From the NCBI RefSeq assembly GCF_000619905.2, contig NZ_CP012371.1, forward strand, positions 682,001-746,000: a stretch of 64,000 bases of DNA, read 5' to 3'. The stretch's first letter is position 1; each line of letters begins with the position of its first letter. Source of the stretch: Nitrosospira briensis C-128 (lineage in GTDB: Bacteria > Pseudomonadota > Gammaproteobacteria > Burkholderiales > Nitrosomonadaceae). Of the stretch, positions 57,630 through 64,000 are shown piece by piece. Both the position numbers and the translations under genes were made by a program. The notes under the pieces were generated by a model. It was given only the letters and a program-made list of their open reading frames with translations, was not told where the DNA came from and searched no databases.

Positions 57630-57705
57630 GCCGGCATAGCTCAGTTGGTAGAGCAGCTGATTTGTAATCAGAAGGTCCCGAGTTCGACTCTTGGTGTCGG
57701 CACCA
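57630..57705 (+). tRNA. tRNA-Thr (anticodon TGT)
   Basis: A 76-base tRNA including encoded CCA. Acceptor arm GCCGGCA / TGTCGGC with one G-T pair, D arm GCTC-AGTTGGTA-GAGC, anticodon arm GCTGA-TTTGTAA-TCAGA with anticodon TGT at 57663-57665 (reads ACA, threonine), five-base variable loop, and T arm CCGAG-TTCGACT-CTTGG. All stems pair. Confidence 0.97.
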
Positions 57706-58123
57706 AGAAACAAAAGCTTAGCTTTTCCCCTTCAATCTAAGATGTGTATGGGTGTGGCGCTCACTCTTACCATCGGTTTCATACCTGTAACATATTACAG
57801 CTATCCGGAGATGTCGCTGCATGATCTAATCGTACTGCCCTCTCAGCTGGTGAGTTTCCCCTTTTGGCGCGGATAAAGTCGTTTTTCGTGTTGACAGAAC
57901 GGAACCAGGGACGCTCATATTTTTGCTATCGGATGGCTTTATCTAATGAGGCCTCAGTGCCTCCGTTCATAGACTCATGCTGTTGTATATAATGTAGCCG
58001 TTTCATAACGGGCATACAATCAGGTACCGTAATGTACCTGAAGCCGGTCCAATATCTATACCCGAATCCGGTCACAAAATCCTGGGATCTTTAGCCCAAT
58101 CAGTTGAAGCGCATATTTTTCTT
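57706..58123. other. Spacer between tRNA-Thr and the KaiC module
   Basis: About 420 bp. A palindrome AAAAGCT-T-AGCTTTT (57712-57726) follows the tRNA by six bases and may help termination. A 44-codon frame at 57742-57876 is weak. AT-rich sequence before 58124 could hold the KaiC-module promoter. Confidence 0.4.
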
Positions 58124-58546
58124 ATGGAAACCAGTGATCTGCCGCGACATCAGTTAATTAGAAGTCTCACAGCAACGCCTACCGAGGGAGCTGCCGATGC
58201 CGCGATTACCTTATGGGAGCATCTGACAGCCCAAATCATTTCGATCGTAGGTGAAGATGGTTTCAATGCCCTTTACGTGAGGAGCATATTTCTGAACCAA
58301 CGTACATTTCCCTGGCTTCCTACGGGCTCTCTTCCACCACAGACTGATCACCCATTCGCGGATTTAAAAATGAGCTTTGAAGGACGACCCCCTGCGCAAG
58401 CCAGCGAAGCCAATAGTCTGTTATTAATCACTTTAACTGACATCCTGGCCTCGTTAATTGGCGAGCAGTTAGTCAACCGTATTCTACGTTTGGCTTGGGG
58501 CGCGGAAATTCCGAACGAGACTGGCAAGGAGTTCAAAAATGAGTGA
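58124..58546 (+). CDS. Unrecognised protein, first gene of the KaiC/GGDEF module
   Basis: A 140-residue soluble protein I do not recognise. It is predicted mainly helical: ADAAITLWEHLTAQIISIVGEDGFNALYVRSIFL, and LLLITLTDILASLIGEQLVNRILRLAW near the C-terminus. No cysteine pairs, signal peptide or membrane segment. It overlaps the KaiC-like gene by eight bases, so the two are translated together, suggesting a dedicated partner, perhaps a sensor or adaptor. That is inference. Confidence 0.72.
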   Translation: METSDLPRHQLIRSLTATPTEGAADAAITLWEHLTAQIISIVGEDGFNALYVRSIFLNQRTFPWLPTGSLPPQTDHPFADLKMSFEGRPPAQASEANSLLLITLTDILASLIGEQLVNRILRLAWGAEIPNETGKEFKNE

Positions 58547-59993
58547 AAAACTGAGCATACGTCGCCTGGCAACGGGCGTACCGGGTCTGGACAGCCTGTT
58601 GGGCGGAGGCCTGCCGGAATTTTCGTTTAACCTTATAGCAGGTTCGCCGGGAAGTGGAAAAACGACCCTCGCTCATCAAATCATGTTTTCGTTGGCAACG
58701 CCAAATAATCGGGCGCTATTCTTCACGGTACTCGGCGAACCTGCTTTAAAGATGCTTCGTTATCAACAGCAGTTTCCGTTTTTTGAAGTTGATAAAATTG
58801 CGGAATCCATTCGCTTCATCAACCTGTCTGCCGATCTCATGGAGGGAAATTTTGACCGCGTATTAATGCGCATTGCGGAAGAGGTGAAAGACTTTGCTCC
58901 CAGCTTTGTATTTGTTGATTCTTTTCGATCGGTGGTACAGGCAGCGAGGCAGGGGGAACAGAGCGTGTTCGAACTGCAGCGGTTTATCCAGCAACTGGGC
59001 ATGCAAATGACGACCTGGCAGGCAACGACATTTTTAATCGGTGAATATCTGGCGCCGGAATCAGAGTCAAGCCCCGTCTTTACAGTGGCGGATGGCATTC
59101 TGTGGCTTTCCCAGAATATGCATCGGAATTCAATGGTACGCAAGATGCAAGTGATCAAAATGCGCGGCCAGGCTCAGGCACTGGGTTTGCATACGTTTCG
59201 AATCAGTGATGAAGGAATCGAAGTTTTTCCCCGTGCGATTATCGAACAAGGCACAACGGTTGAGTCGGTATCTATCGGCGAGAAACGCATTTCCCTGGGA
59301 ATACCTGGCCTCGATGAAATGCTTGGTGGCGGCTTGCCAGCGGGATATTCGCTACTCGTGGTCGGGCCATCCGGTTCTGGAAAAACAATAGTGGCAACAG
59401 AATTTCTGAGCGAAGGTGCGCGCAGAGGAGAGCCAGGTGTCATTGCGGCGTTTGAGAAGAGCCCAAGCCAATTGCTGAGCAACAAGCTGTCTGCCTTGGT
59501 GAAGAGTGGGAAAGTTGGGGTGATTAACACACGCTCCCTGGATTTGTCGATTGACGAAACCTTGCAGGATTTGATTGAAATGATTAATCAAATGGGGGCA
59601 AAGCGGCTCGTCATTGACTCCTTGTCCGGATTTGAGTTGGCACTGGCACCCGAGTTTAGCGAAGATTTTCGCGGATCGCTGTACAGGATGATTGCCCAGC
59701 TTACTAACATGGGCGTGACCATATTAATGACCTCTGAACTGGAAGATCGTTACACTGATTTGCGCTTCAGTCCGTTTGGAAGTGCTTTTCTCGCCGATGC
59801 AATTATCGTGCAGCGCTATGTCGAACTCGAAGGCCAGCTCAAACGCGTCTTCTCCGTCGTTAAAGTCCGTGGCAGCAATCACAGTAAGGACGTTCGATTG
59901 TTCGATATTACCAGCGAAGGCATCATTATCGGTGAGGCCTTGTCCGGGTATGCCGGCATCCTGTCGGGCAAGCCAACCATCAGCCCTGGTTAG
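58539..59993 (+). CDS. KaiC-like double-domain ATPase
   Basis: A 484-residue RecA/KaiC superfamily protein with two KaiC domains. Walker A motifs are AGSPGSGKTTLAHQ (residue 34 on) and VGPSGSGKTIVATE (about 275); domain starts are TGVPGLDSLLGGGLPE and LGIPGLDEMLGGGLPA. By eye alignment the CI catalytic Glu-Glu pair is replaced by L65-G66-E67 and the CII pair by E306-K307. The KaiC phosphorylation pair (Ser431/Thr432) falls on A416/F417, so a phosphorylation clock is unlikely. No kaiA or kaiB is near. The frame overlaps the preceding gene and ends 17 bp before a GGDEF-EAL gene. Confidence 0.9.
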   Translation: MSEKLSIRRLATGVPGLDSLLGGGLPEFSFNLIAGSPGSGKTTLAHQIMFSLATPNNRALFFTVLGEPALKMLRYQQQFPFFEVDKIAESIRFINLSADLMEGNFDRVLMRIAEEVKDFAPSFVFVDSFRSVVQAARQGEQSVFELQRFIQQLGMQMTTWQATTFLIGEYLAPESESSPVFTVADGILWLSQNMHRNSMVRKMQVIKMRGQAQALGLHTFRISDEGIEVFPRAIIEQGTTVESVSIGEKRISLGIPGLDEMLGGGLPAGYSLLVVGPSGSGKTIVATEFLSEGARRGEPGVIAAFEKSPSQLLSNKLSALVKSGKVGVINTRSLDLSIDETLQDLIEMINQMGAKRLVIDSLSGFELALAPEFSEDFRGSLYRMIAQLTNMGVTILMTSELEDRYTDLRFSPFGSAFLADAIIVQRYVELEGQLKRVFSVVKVRGSNHSKDVRLFDITSEGIIIGEALSGYAGILSGKPTISPG

Positions 59994-60010
59994 GGATCAG
60001 GTGATTCAAG

Positions 60011-61783
60011 GTGGCAATGAGCGGAAATGACAATGACAGCGCTTCTGACCCCGACGAATCAGATCAACCGCACTTTTCAAGCCAGCACAAGGATAGGTTG
60101 ACAGCTTCTCGGGAAAAGGATATCCCACGCAGGGAAAGTGCTGTCGTTGACGATGAGGCGGCTGTTTTGCGGCGCGAAAAATCCGCTACCGCACGGGAAG
60201 ACGCCGCGCATTTGCGTGAAAAAGCCGCCGACTTACGCGAAGATGCTGCCCATCTGCGCGAAGGAGCGGCACAGATACGGGAAGGGGAAGCCCACGCACG
60301 AGAAGGGGTGGCCACCTTGCGTGAGGGGGTAATCCGCGCCGAAGATGCGGCACAGGCAAAAAGGTCCGAAGATCGCTTGAGGATGATGCAGGACGCGAAC
60401 GCACAGCTGGTCATCTCTGGAATTGAAGCCCATAAAATGACCCAGCAAGTCGAAACCGCTAAAGCTCAGCTGGATCATCTGGCCCACCATGATGTTCTTA
60501 CCGGTTTACCTAATCGAATGCTCCTGCAGGACCGGCTTAGCTACGCGATTGAGCTGGCCCGTCGCCAAGGTCGGCAATTTGCGATGCTGTTCATGGATCT
60601 GGATCGATTTAAACACATCAACGATTCCCTGGGACATGCGGTTGGCGACCAGCTGCTACAGTCGGTTGCACGCCGCCTGGTGCGTTGTATGCGCCATTCG
60701 GATACTGTCAGTCGGCAGGGTGGCGACGAATTCGTGGTGCTGCTTTCTACTATCAAGCATCCAGACGACGCGGCAATCAGTGCACAAAAAATACTTACTG
60801 CGCTAGCTGTTCCACATCTCATCGGTGAGCTTGAGCTCCACGTGTCGGTAAGTATCGGCATCAGCATTTACCCAGACGACGGGCGGGACGCGGAAGCCCT
60901 GACCAAAAGTGCGGACACGGCGATGTACCACGCCAAGGAAAATGGACGCGATAATTACAAATTCTTCGAGCAGGCCATGAATATTCGGGCCGTTCAGCGT
61001 CAGTCGATCGAGGTCGGTCTGCGCCGAGCACTGGAACGGCAGGAATTCGTGCTGCACTATCAGCCAAAAATAAATCTTCACAGCAACTTGATTGTCGGTG
61101 TCGAGGCGCTTATTCGCTGGCAGCATCCGGAACGAGGGCTGATGCCGCCATTGCAGTTCTTACCCATCGCCGAAGACTGCGGGTTAATCCTGCCCATTGG
61201 CCGATGGGTTCTGCGCGAAGCCTGTCTTCAGGCCCAAGCCTGGATACGGATTGGCTTGCGGCCGATCACCATTGCAGTCAATACCTCTGCACTCGAGTTC
61301 AACGCCACGGATTTTCTGGAAAATATACGCGCGACGCTTGACGATACGGGCCTGGAGCCGCGCTATCTGGAGCTCGAACTGACCGAAAGCGTCCTTATGC
61401 GGGATGCCGAGTTTACCGATTCCATACTGCATGGACTCGCAGACCTGGGCGTCAAGCTCGCGATCGATGACTTCGGCACAGGCTATTCCAGCCTCAGCTA
61501 TTTGAGGCAGTTTCCGATCGATACCCTGAAGATCGACCAGTCGTTCGTGAGCCGAATTACCAGCAGCCCGGACGATGCCACCATTGTCAGCGCCGTAATC
61601 AACATGAGCAAAAGCCTCAAGCTGCGCGTCATCGCGGAAGGCGTGGAAACACCAGAACAGCGTACATTTCTTCTGGCTCAGCATTGCGATGAGGGCCAAG
61701 GCTATTATTTCAGCCATCCGATAACGGCAGAGGCGCTCACCACCTTATTGCAAACCGGTATTAAACCTGCCCCTCACATTTGA
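60011..61783 (+). CDS. GGDEF-EAL domain protein with N-terminal heptad coiled coil
   Basis: A 590-residue soluble protein. Residues 1-50 are acidic and disordered; residues 61-109 are seven near-perfect heptads of the form xREdAAx; then a GGDEF domain with GGDEF at 237-241 and an RHSD inhibitory (I) site exactly five residues before, and an EAL domain with EALIRWQHPERG near 364, TIAVNTSALEF, LELELTESVL, IDDFGTGYSSLSYL, LKIDQSFV and AEGVETPEQ. All main catalytic residues of both domains are present, so it may both make and break cyclic di-GMP. Start GTG 60011 has AGGTGA six bases upstream. No membrane segment or sensor domain. Confidence 0.94.
   Translation: MAMSGNDNDSASDPDESDQPHFSSQHKDRLTASREKDIPRRESAVVDDEAAVLRREKSATAREDAAHLREKAADLREDAAHLREGAAQIREGEAHAREGVATLREGVIRAEDAAQAKRSEDRLRMMQDANAQLVISGIEAHKMTQQVETAKAQLDHLAHHDVLTGLPNRMLLQDRLSYAIELARRQGRQFAMLFMDLDRFKHINDSLGHAVGDQLLQSVARRLVRCMRHSDTVSRQGGDEFVVLLSTIKHPDDAAISAQKILTALAVPHLIGELELHVSVSIGISIYPDDGRDAEALTKSADTAMYHAKENGRDNYKFFEQAMNIRAVQRQSIEVGLRRALERQEFVLHYQPKINLHSNLIVGVEALIRWQHPERGLMPPLQFLPIAEDCGLILPIGRWVLREACLQAQAWIRIGLRPITIAVNTSALEFNATDFLENIRATLDDTGLEPRYLELELTESVLMRDAEFTDSILHGLADLGVKLAIDDFGTGYSSLSYLRQFPIDTLKIDQSFVSRITSSPDDATIVSAVINMSKSLKLRVIAEGVETPEQRTFLLAQHCDEGQGYYFSHPITAEALTTLLQTGIKPAPHI
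60191..60337 (+). repeat. Seven 21-bp tandem repeats coding for heptads
   Basis: Within the GGDEF-EAL gene, seven imperfect 21-bp units encode AREDAAH, LREKAAD, LREDAAH, LREGAAQ, IREGEAH, AREGVAT and LREGVIR. The units differ by substitution, not by length. The repeat number could vary between strains. Confidence 0.85.
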
Positions 61784-62301
61784 CAACTAAAACTTTTTGC
61801 TTCTGATTCATAGCCCGCATGAGCCGTATTTAGATGGCGACAGCACGCTCCAACCCTTCACACAATCTATAAAGTCAGACTCAATTGATCTTGTATTGTT
61901 CTGATCGCTGTCTCCATCCTTGCCGCGGATCTAACCGCATCTTCAATTTACCCCGGTTCAGAAAACACCCGATCGCAACAGGAAAGGCAATATATCGATT
62001 CTTTCTGCGAGCTTGGGTACGTATGGTCTAGACGGTTGGAACAATTCTTATCGATCGCGTCTGATCTCATAGGCTCTCTACGCGCAATAATAGGAAACCT
62101 TCATGGTTCAATAATCAATGGCAAATTTACTTTTCAGATCATTATCCTTGGCAAATAATAAGAACGTCAACCATAGCTAATTGCTCTGCGTTAACTGTTC
62201 TGACTTATGTAGTTTAAGAGTCATAGACTACTCCGTAAAATCAAGTACTTAAGAAATAATGTAGTTTTTTCAAGCTTTGCAACAACAAGAGGGGAATCAA
62301 A
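61784..62301. other. Gene-free stretch between GGDEF-EAL and yegP-like gene
   Basis: About 518 bp with no supportable gene on either strand. It becomes AT-rich from about 62100 and should contain the promoter of the yegP-like gene, which has AGAGGGGAA just before its ATG. No terminator with a clear T-run was found after the GGDEF-EAL stop. Confidence 0.45.
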
Positions 62302-62637
62302 ATGGCTGGGAAATTCGAGATTTATAAAGATAAAGCGGGTGAATTCAGATTCAGATTGAAAGCAAGCAACGGACAAACCATCCTTGCAAGCGAAGGCTAC
62401 GAGGCTAAAGCCGGCTGCACCAACGGCATAGCATCCGTCAAAAAAAATGCGCCTGACGATGCGCGCTATGAGCGCAAAACAACCGAAAGCGGCAAATTCA
62501 GGTTCAACCTCAAATCAGGGAATCATCAGGTAATCGGCACGAGCGAGTCTTATGAATCAGAATCTGCTCGAGATAATGGCATCGAGTCGGTCAAGAAAAA
62601 CGCACCCGATGCTTCGATAAGCGATACCACTGGCTGA
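62302..62637 (+). CDS. YegP family protein (two DUF1508 repeats)
   Basis: A 111-residue protein made of two tandem DUF1508 units: GKFEIYKDKAGEFRFRLKASNGQTILASEGY with NGIASVKKNAPDD, then ESGKFRFNLKSGNHQVIGTSESY with NGIESVKKNAPDA. This UPF0339/YegP fold is a small beta sheet of unknown function, often stress-linked. AGAGGGGAA lies seven bases before ATG. A terminator follows directly. Confidence 0.92.
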   Translation: MAGKFEIYKDKAGEFRFRLKASNGQTILASEGYEAKAGCTNGIASVKKNAPDDARYERKTTESGKFRFNLKSGNHQVIGTSESYESESARDNGIESVKKNAPDASISDTTG

Positions 62638-62641
62638 TGTG

Positions 62642-62667
62642 GAAGGGCTTCCATCAGGAAGCCCTTC
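62642..62667 (+). terminator. Terminator hairpin after yegP-like gene
   Basis: Perfect 11-bp stem GAAGGGCTTCC / GGAAGCCCTTC with ATCA loop, five bases after the stop codon. The T-run is weak (TCATCC), so efficiency is uncertain. Confidence 0.78.
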
Positions 62668-62736
62668 TCATCCACTCACCGGATTGCGGGAACAGGCTGG
62701 AATGTTCCCGCTGACGTCTCTTACGAGATCGAATTT

Positions 62737-63144
62737 CTATATCGTCAGTACAAAACCAATAATAACCCCCACTACGATTTTTGCCACTATATTGTCTTTT
62801 AGCCAAGCCTCGACCTTTTGGGTGAAAACGGGACGATTTTTTTCCGATAAGACCGAATCAAGTATCTTGCCTGGCCATGCCATATCGTCAGGCTGACAGT
62901 CCCGCTCCTCTGGTTTACCAAAATTCCTTACCAAATACACTGCCAATCGCTCGGCGATCCAGCCCGACGCATATAATGCCGCCGCAACAAGAAGAAAGTA
63001 GGGAAGCGCGATAAGGAACTTGATGGATTTGTCCGCATATTGCTCCATCAAGGGATAACCAAAACTATTCAGCGAGACGAAAATCACCCATAACATCGGG
63101 AGAAATAAACAAATCATCAGAACATGAAAAAAAGCCTGTTTCAT
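62737..63144 (-). CDS. Uncharacterised membrane protein
   Basis: A 135-residue inner-membrane protein not recognised. Membrane segments are at about residues 5-25 (FFHVLMICLFLPMLWVIFV), 43-65 (FLIALPYFLLVAAALYASGWI) and 117-134 (IVAKIVVGVIIGFVLTI), with a soluble loop rich in charged residues between (FGKPEERDCQPDD). It starts MKQAFFHV and has GGGGGAGC-type purine sequence upstream. Convergent with the yegP-like gene. Confidence 0.72.
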   Translation of the reverse strand: MKQAFFHVLMICLFLPMLWVIFVSLNSFGYPLMEQYADKSIKFLIALPYFLLVAAALYASGWIAERLAVYLVRNFGKPEERDCQPDDMAWPGKILDSVLSEKNRPVFTQKVEAWLKDNIVAKIVVGVIIGFVLTI

Positions 63145-63446
63145 AGCTCCCCCTTCTCTTTTGGACTCTAAACAAGTATCAAAGAATTGTTACTTCAGGA
63201 ATAGCCTAGTAAGTCAGCCGAATTCATCAATTACGTACCCGTCTCATGGTTGTATGTTACGCCCCGTATGATCATGAGCCGTACAGGCAGCCTTGCGGTT
63301 CCCATATGTTATGCACTAGACTGCCACAAGATATGTGAAGAAGACGTCACATAAATGTGATTAACTTGTTAACAATTGAAATTAATTGGCAAACGGAAGG
63401 AAGACATGACTGTCTGAGGTGCAGGGCGGCTTTTGCGAGCGCCTGG
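63145..63446. promoter_or_regulatory. Upstream region with a perfect 22-bp palindrome
   Basis: About 300 bp between two minus-strand genes. At 63332-63353 TATGTGA-AGAAGACG-TCACATA is a perfect 7+7 inverted repeat with an 8-bp spacer, similar to CRP/FNR-family operators though the usual CRP spacer is six. It lies 188 bp upstream of the membrane-protein gene. Inferred operator. Confidence 0.4.
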
Positions 63447-63626
63447 TTAATCGCGCTTGGCTAGCGCTTGCTCGATTTGTTCTAAATCCTGCTGAATTTG
63501 TTCCACTGATGCAGCCAGATAGATAAGGCCAAGGTAAAGATTATATTTTTCCGGCTGGGCTTGCTCGTCACCATACAAATTAAGGTTTTCCACAAACATT
63601 CTTTTCGCATCTGAGGCAACTGACAT
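63447..63626 (-). CDS. Small hypothetical protein (59 residues)
   Basis: A 59-residue frame starting MSVASDAKRMFVENLNLYGD and ending QQDLEQIEQALAKRD. GGAG lies eight bases before the ATG, which supports translation. The sequence is helical and acidic with a C-terminal coiled-coil-like stretch (ASVEQIQQDLEQIEQALA). No motif or family recognised. It stands between the family C repeat copy 2 and the membrane-protein gene. Confidence 0.62.
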   Translation of the reverse strand: MSVASDAKRMFVENLNLYGDEQAQPEKYNLYLGLIYLAASVEQIQQDLEQIEQALAKRD

Positions 63627-63674
63627 GTCAGATCTCCGGTACTATGAATAGTTGACGGGTTCGAGGTTCAATTC

Positions 63675-63864
63675 AACCCGGATAACCCATTAGGACGCGA
63701 GATGATGGCGAGGCAGATTGCGAGACAGTTTTGCCGGTTGAGAGAAGTCCATAGCTTGGTCTATGGACGCCGCGCAGGTAGCAAAGATGGCGGCGAAAAT
63801 GGCCACAAACTAACCGCCAGCACTCGCGTAGGCTCGCAGAGCCGCCTAATGAATTATCTGGGTT
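63675..63864 (+). mobile_element. MITE-like element family C, copy 2
   Basis: About 190 bp matching the copy at 47895-48074, same orientation, with the same hairpin GTCCATAG/CTATGGAC. The left end has diverged (AACCCGGATAACCCATTA), the right end is intact (TAATGAATTATCTGGGTT). It carries about 10 extra bases where a GGCGGCGAAAATGGC stretch is partly duplicated. It ends 18 bp before the uppS stop that reads into it. Confidence 0.78.
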
Positions 63865-63881
63865 AAAGACGTGGCCTTGAA

Positions 63882-64000
63882 TCATCCGCCAAATGACCTA
63901 TCCTGTCGCTTGAACCAGGATAGGGCATTCTCAAAATGCTGAGGCTGGAAATCCGGCCAGTATTCGTCCCGGATATAGAAATCGGCATAAACCGATTGCA
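63882..64000 (-). CDS. uppS: Isoprenyl transferase (undecaprenyl diphosphate synthase), C-terminal end
   Basis: The last 39 residues of a gene entering from the right edge: QSVYADFYIRDEYWPDFQPQ then HFENALSWFKRQDRSFGG. The Y-A-D/E-x-Y-x-x-D-x-x-WPDF pattern followed by R-R-FGG is the C-terminus of cis-prenyl transferases making the lipid carrier for peptidoglycan. The frame is open to the edge. Confidence is limited by length only. Confidence 0.85.
   Translation of the reverse strand, partial: QSVYADFYIRDEYWPDFQPQHFENALSWFKRQDRSFGG

Noticed and set aside
57691-57876. A 61-codon frame beginning inside the 3' end of tRNA-Thr
   Set aside because: Starts within the tRNA; an internal ATG gives only 44 codons without family resemblance.
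58539-59993. A circadian KaiABC clock
   Set aside because: No kaiA or kaiB, and the phosphorylation residues are not conserved in the KaiC-like protein.
1-64000. CRISPR array, prophage, restriction or known anti-phage system
   Set aside because: No regular spaced repeats, no phage structural genes, no transposase, nuclease-methylase or toxin-antitoxin pair could be recognised in the window.

Overview
This window looks like a piece of chromosome from a betaproteobacterium, most probably an ammonia oxidiser of the Nitrosospira/Nitrosomonadales type. That is an inference from family content: petABC followed by sspA-sspB, a sigma factor-DUF3619-DUF3106-RDD operon, the yhdP/nitrilase/tldD neighbourhood and the divergent rluC/rne pair. 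No marker gene settles the genus. Almost all genes are housekeeping, and no phage, plasmid, CRISPR array or intact insertion sequence is visible.

Layout. 1-12 kb: sppA (cut by the left edge), rluC, rne, a low-molecular-weight tyrosine phosphatase, a phosphomannomutase, a zf-CHCC protein, ilvE and glnE. 12-20 kb: yhdP, a low-GC acetyltransferase that looks inserted, a nitrilase-family amidase and tldD. 20-26 kb: a sigma-factor operon reading left, divergent from a thioredoxin-like/tonB/exbB/exbD/FecR-like operon reading right. 26-36 kb: a class I amidotransferase, yajQ, the arginine genes argD-argF-argG, a large PLP decarboxylase, a NfeD/SPFH pair and rpsT. 36-43 kb: murJ, mlaA, htpX, dsbB, rlmL and a DUF423 protein. 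43-50 kb: xseA, a second exbB/exbD pair, a 59-residue Trm112-like protein, an ADP-ribosylglycohydrolase, tusA and argJ. 50-58 kb: an EF-hand secreted protein, a DUF815 ATPase, a Nudix-ThiE fusion, yacG, the cytochrome bc1 operon petABC, sspAB and tRNA-Thr(TGT). 58-64 kb: a three-gene KaiC-like/GGDEF-EAL module, a YegP-like protein, small unknown genes and the 3' end of uppS (cut by the right edge).

The most striking structure outside genes is three families of small inverted-repeat elements without coding capacity (MITE-like), each present twice. The best defined is exactly 385 bp in both copies, with 17-bp terminal inverted repeats and perfect 5-bp target duplications (ATTAT and TTTAA). Both copies sit exactly on the TAA stop codon of an RNA-modification gene (rluC and rlmL) without destroying it. 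Members of the other two families also tend to lie within about 25 bp of a stop codon.

Other points of interest are the KaiC-like ATPase that lacks the KaiC phosphorylation pair and is coupled to a c-di-GMP enzyme; a secreted EF-hand protein whose N-terminus resembles bufferin/HvfA-type modified-peptide precursors; mutually exclusive hairpins in front of rne; and a terminator-like hairpin over the apparent start of a sigma-factor gene.
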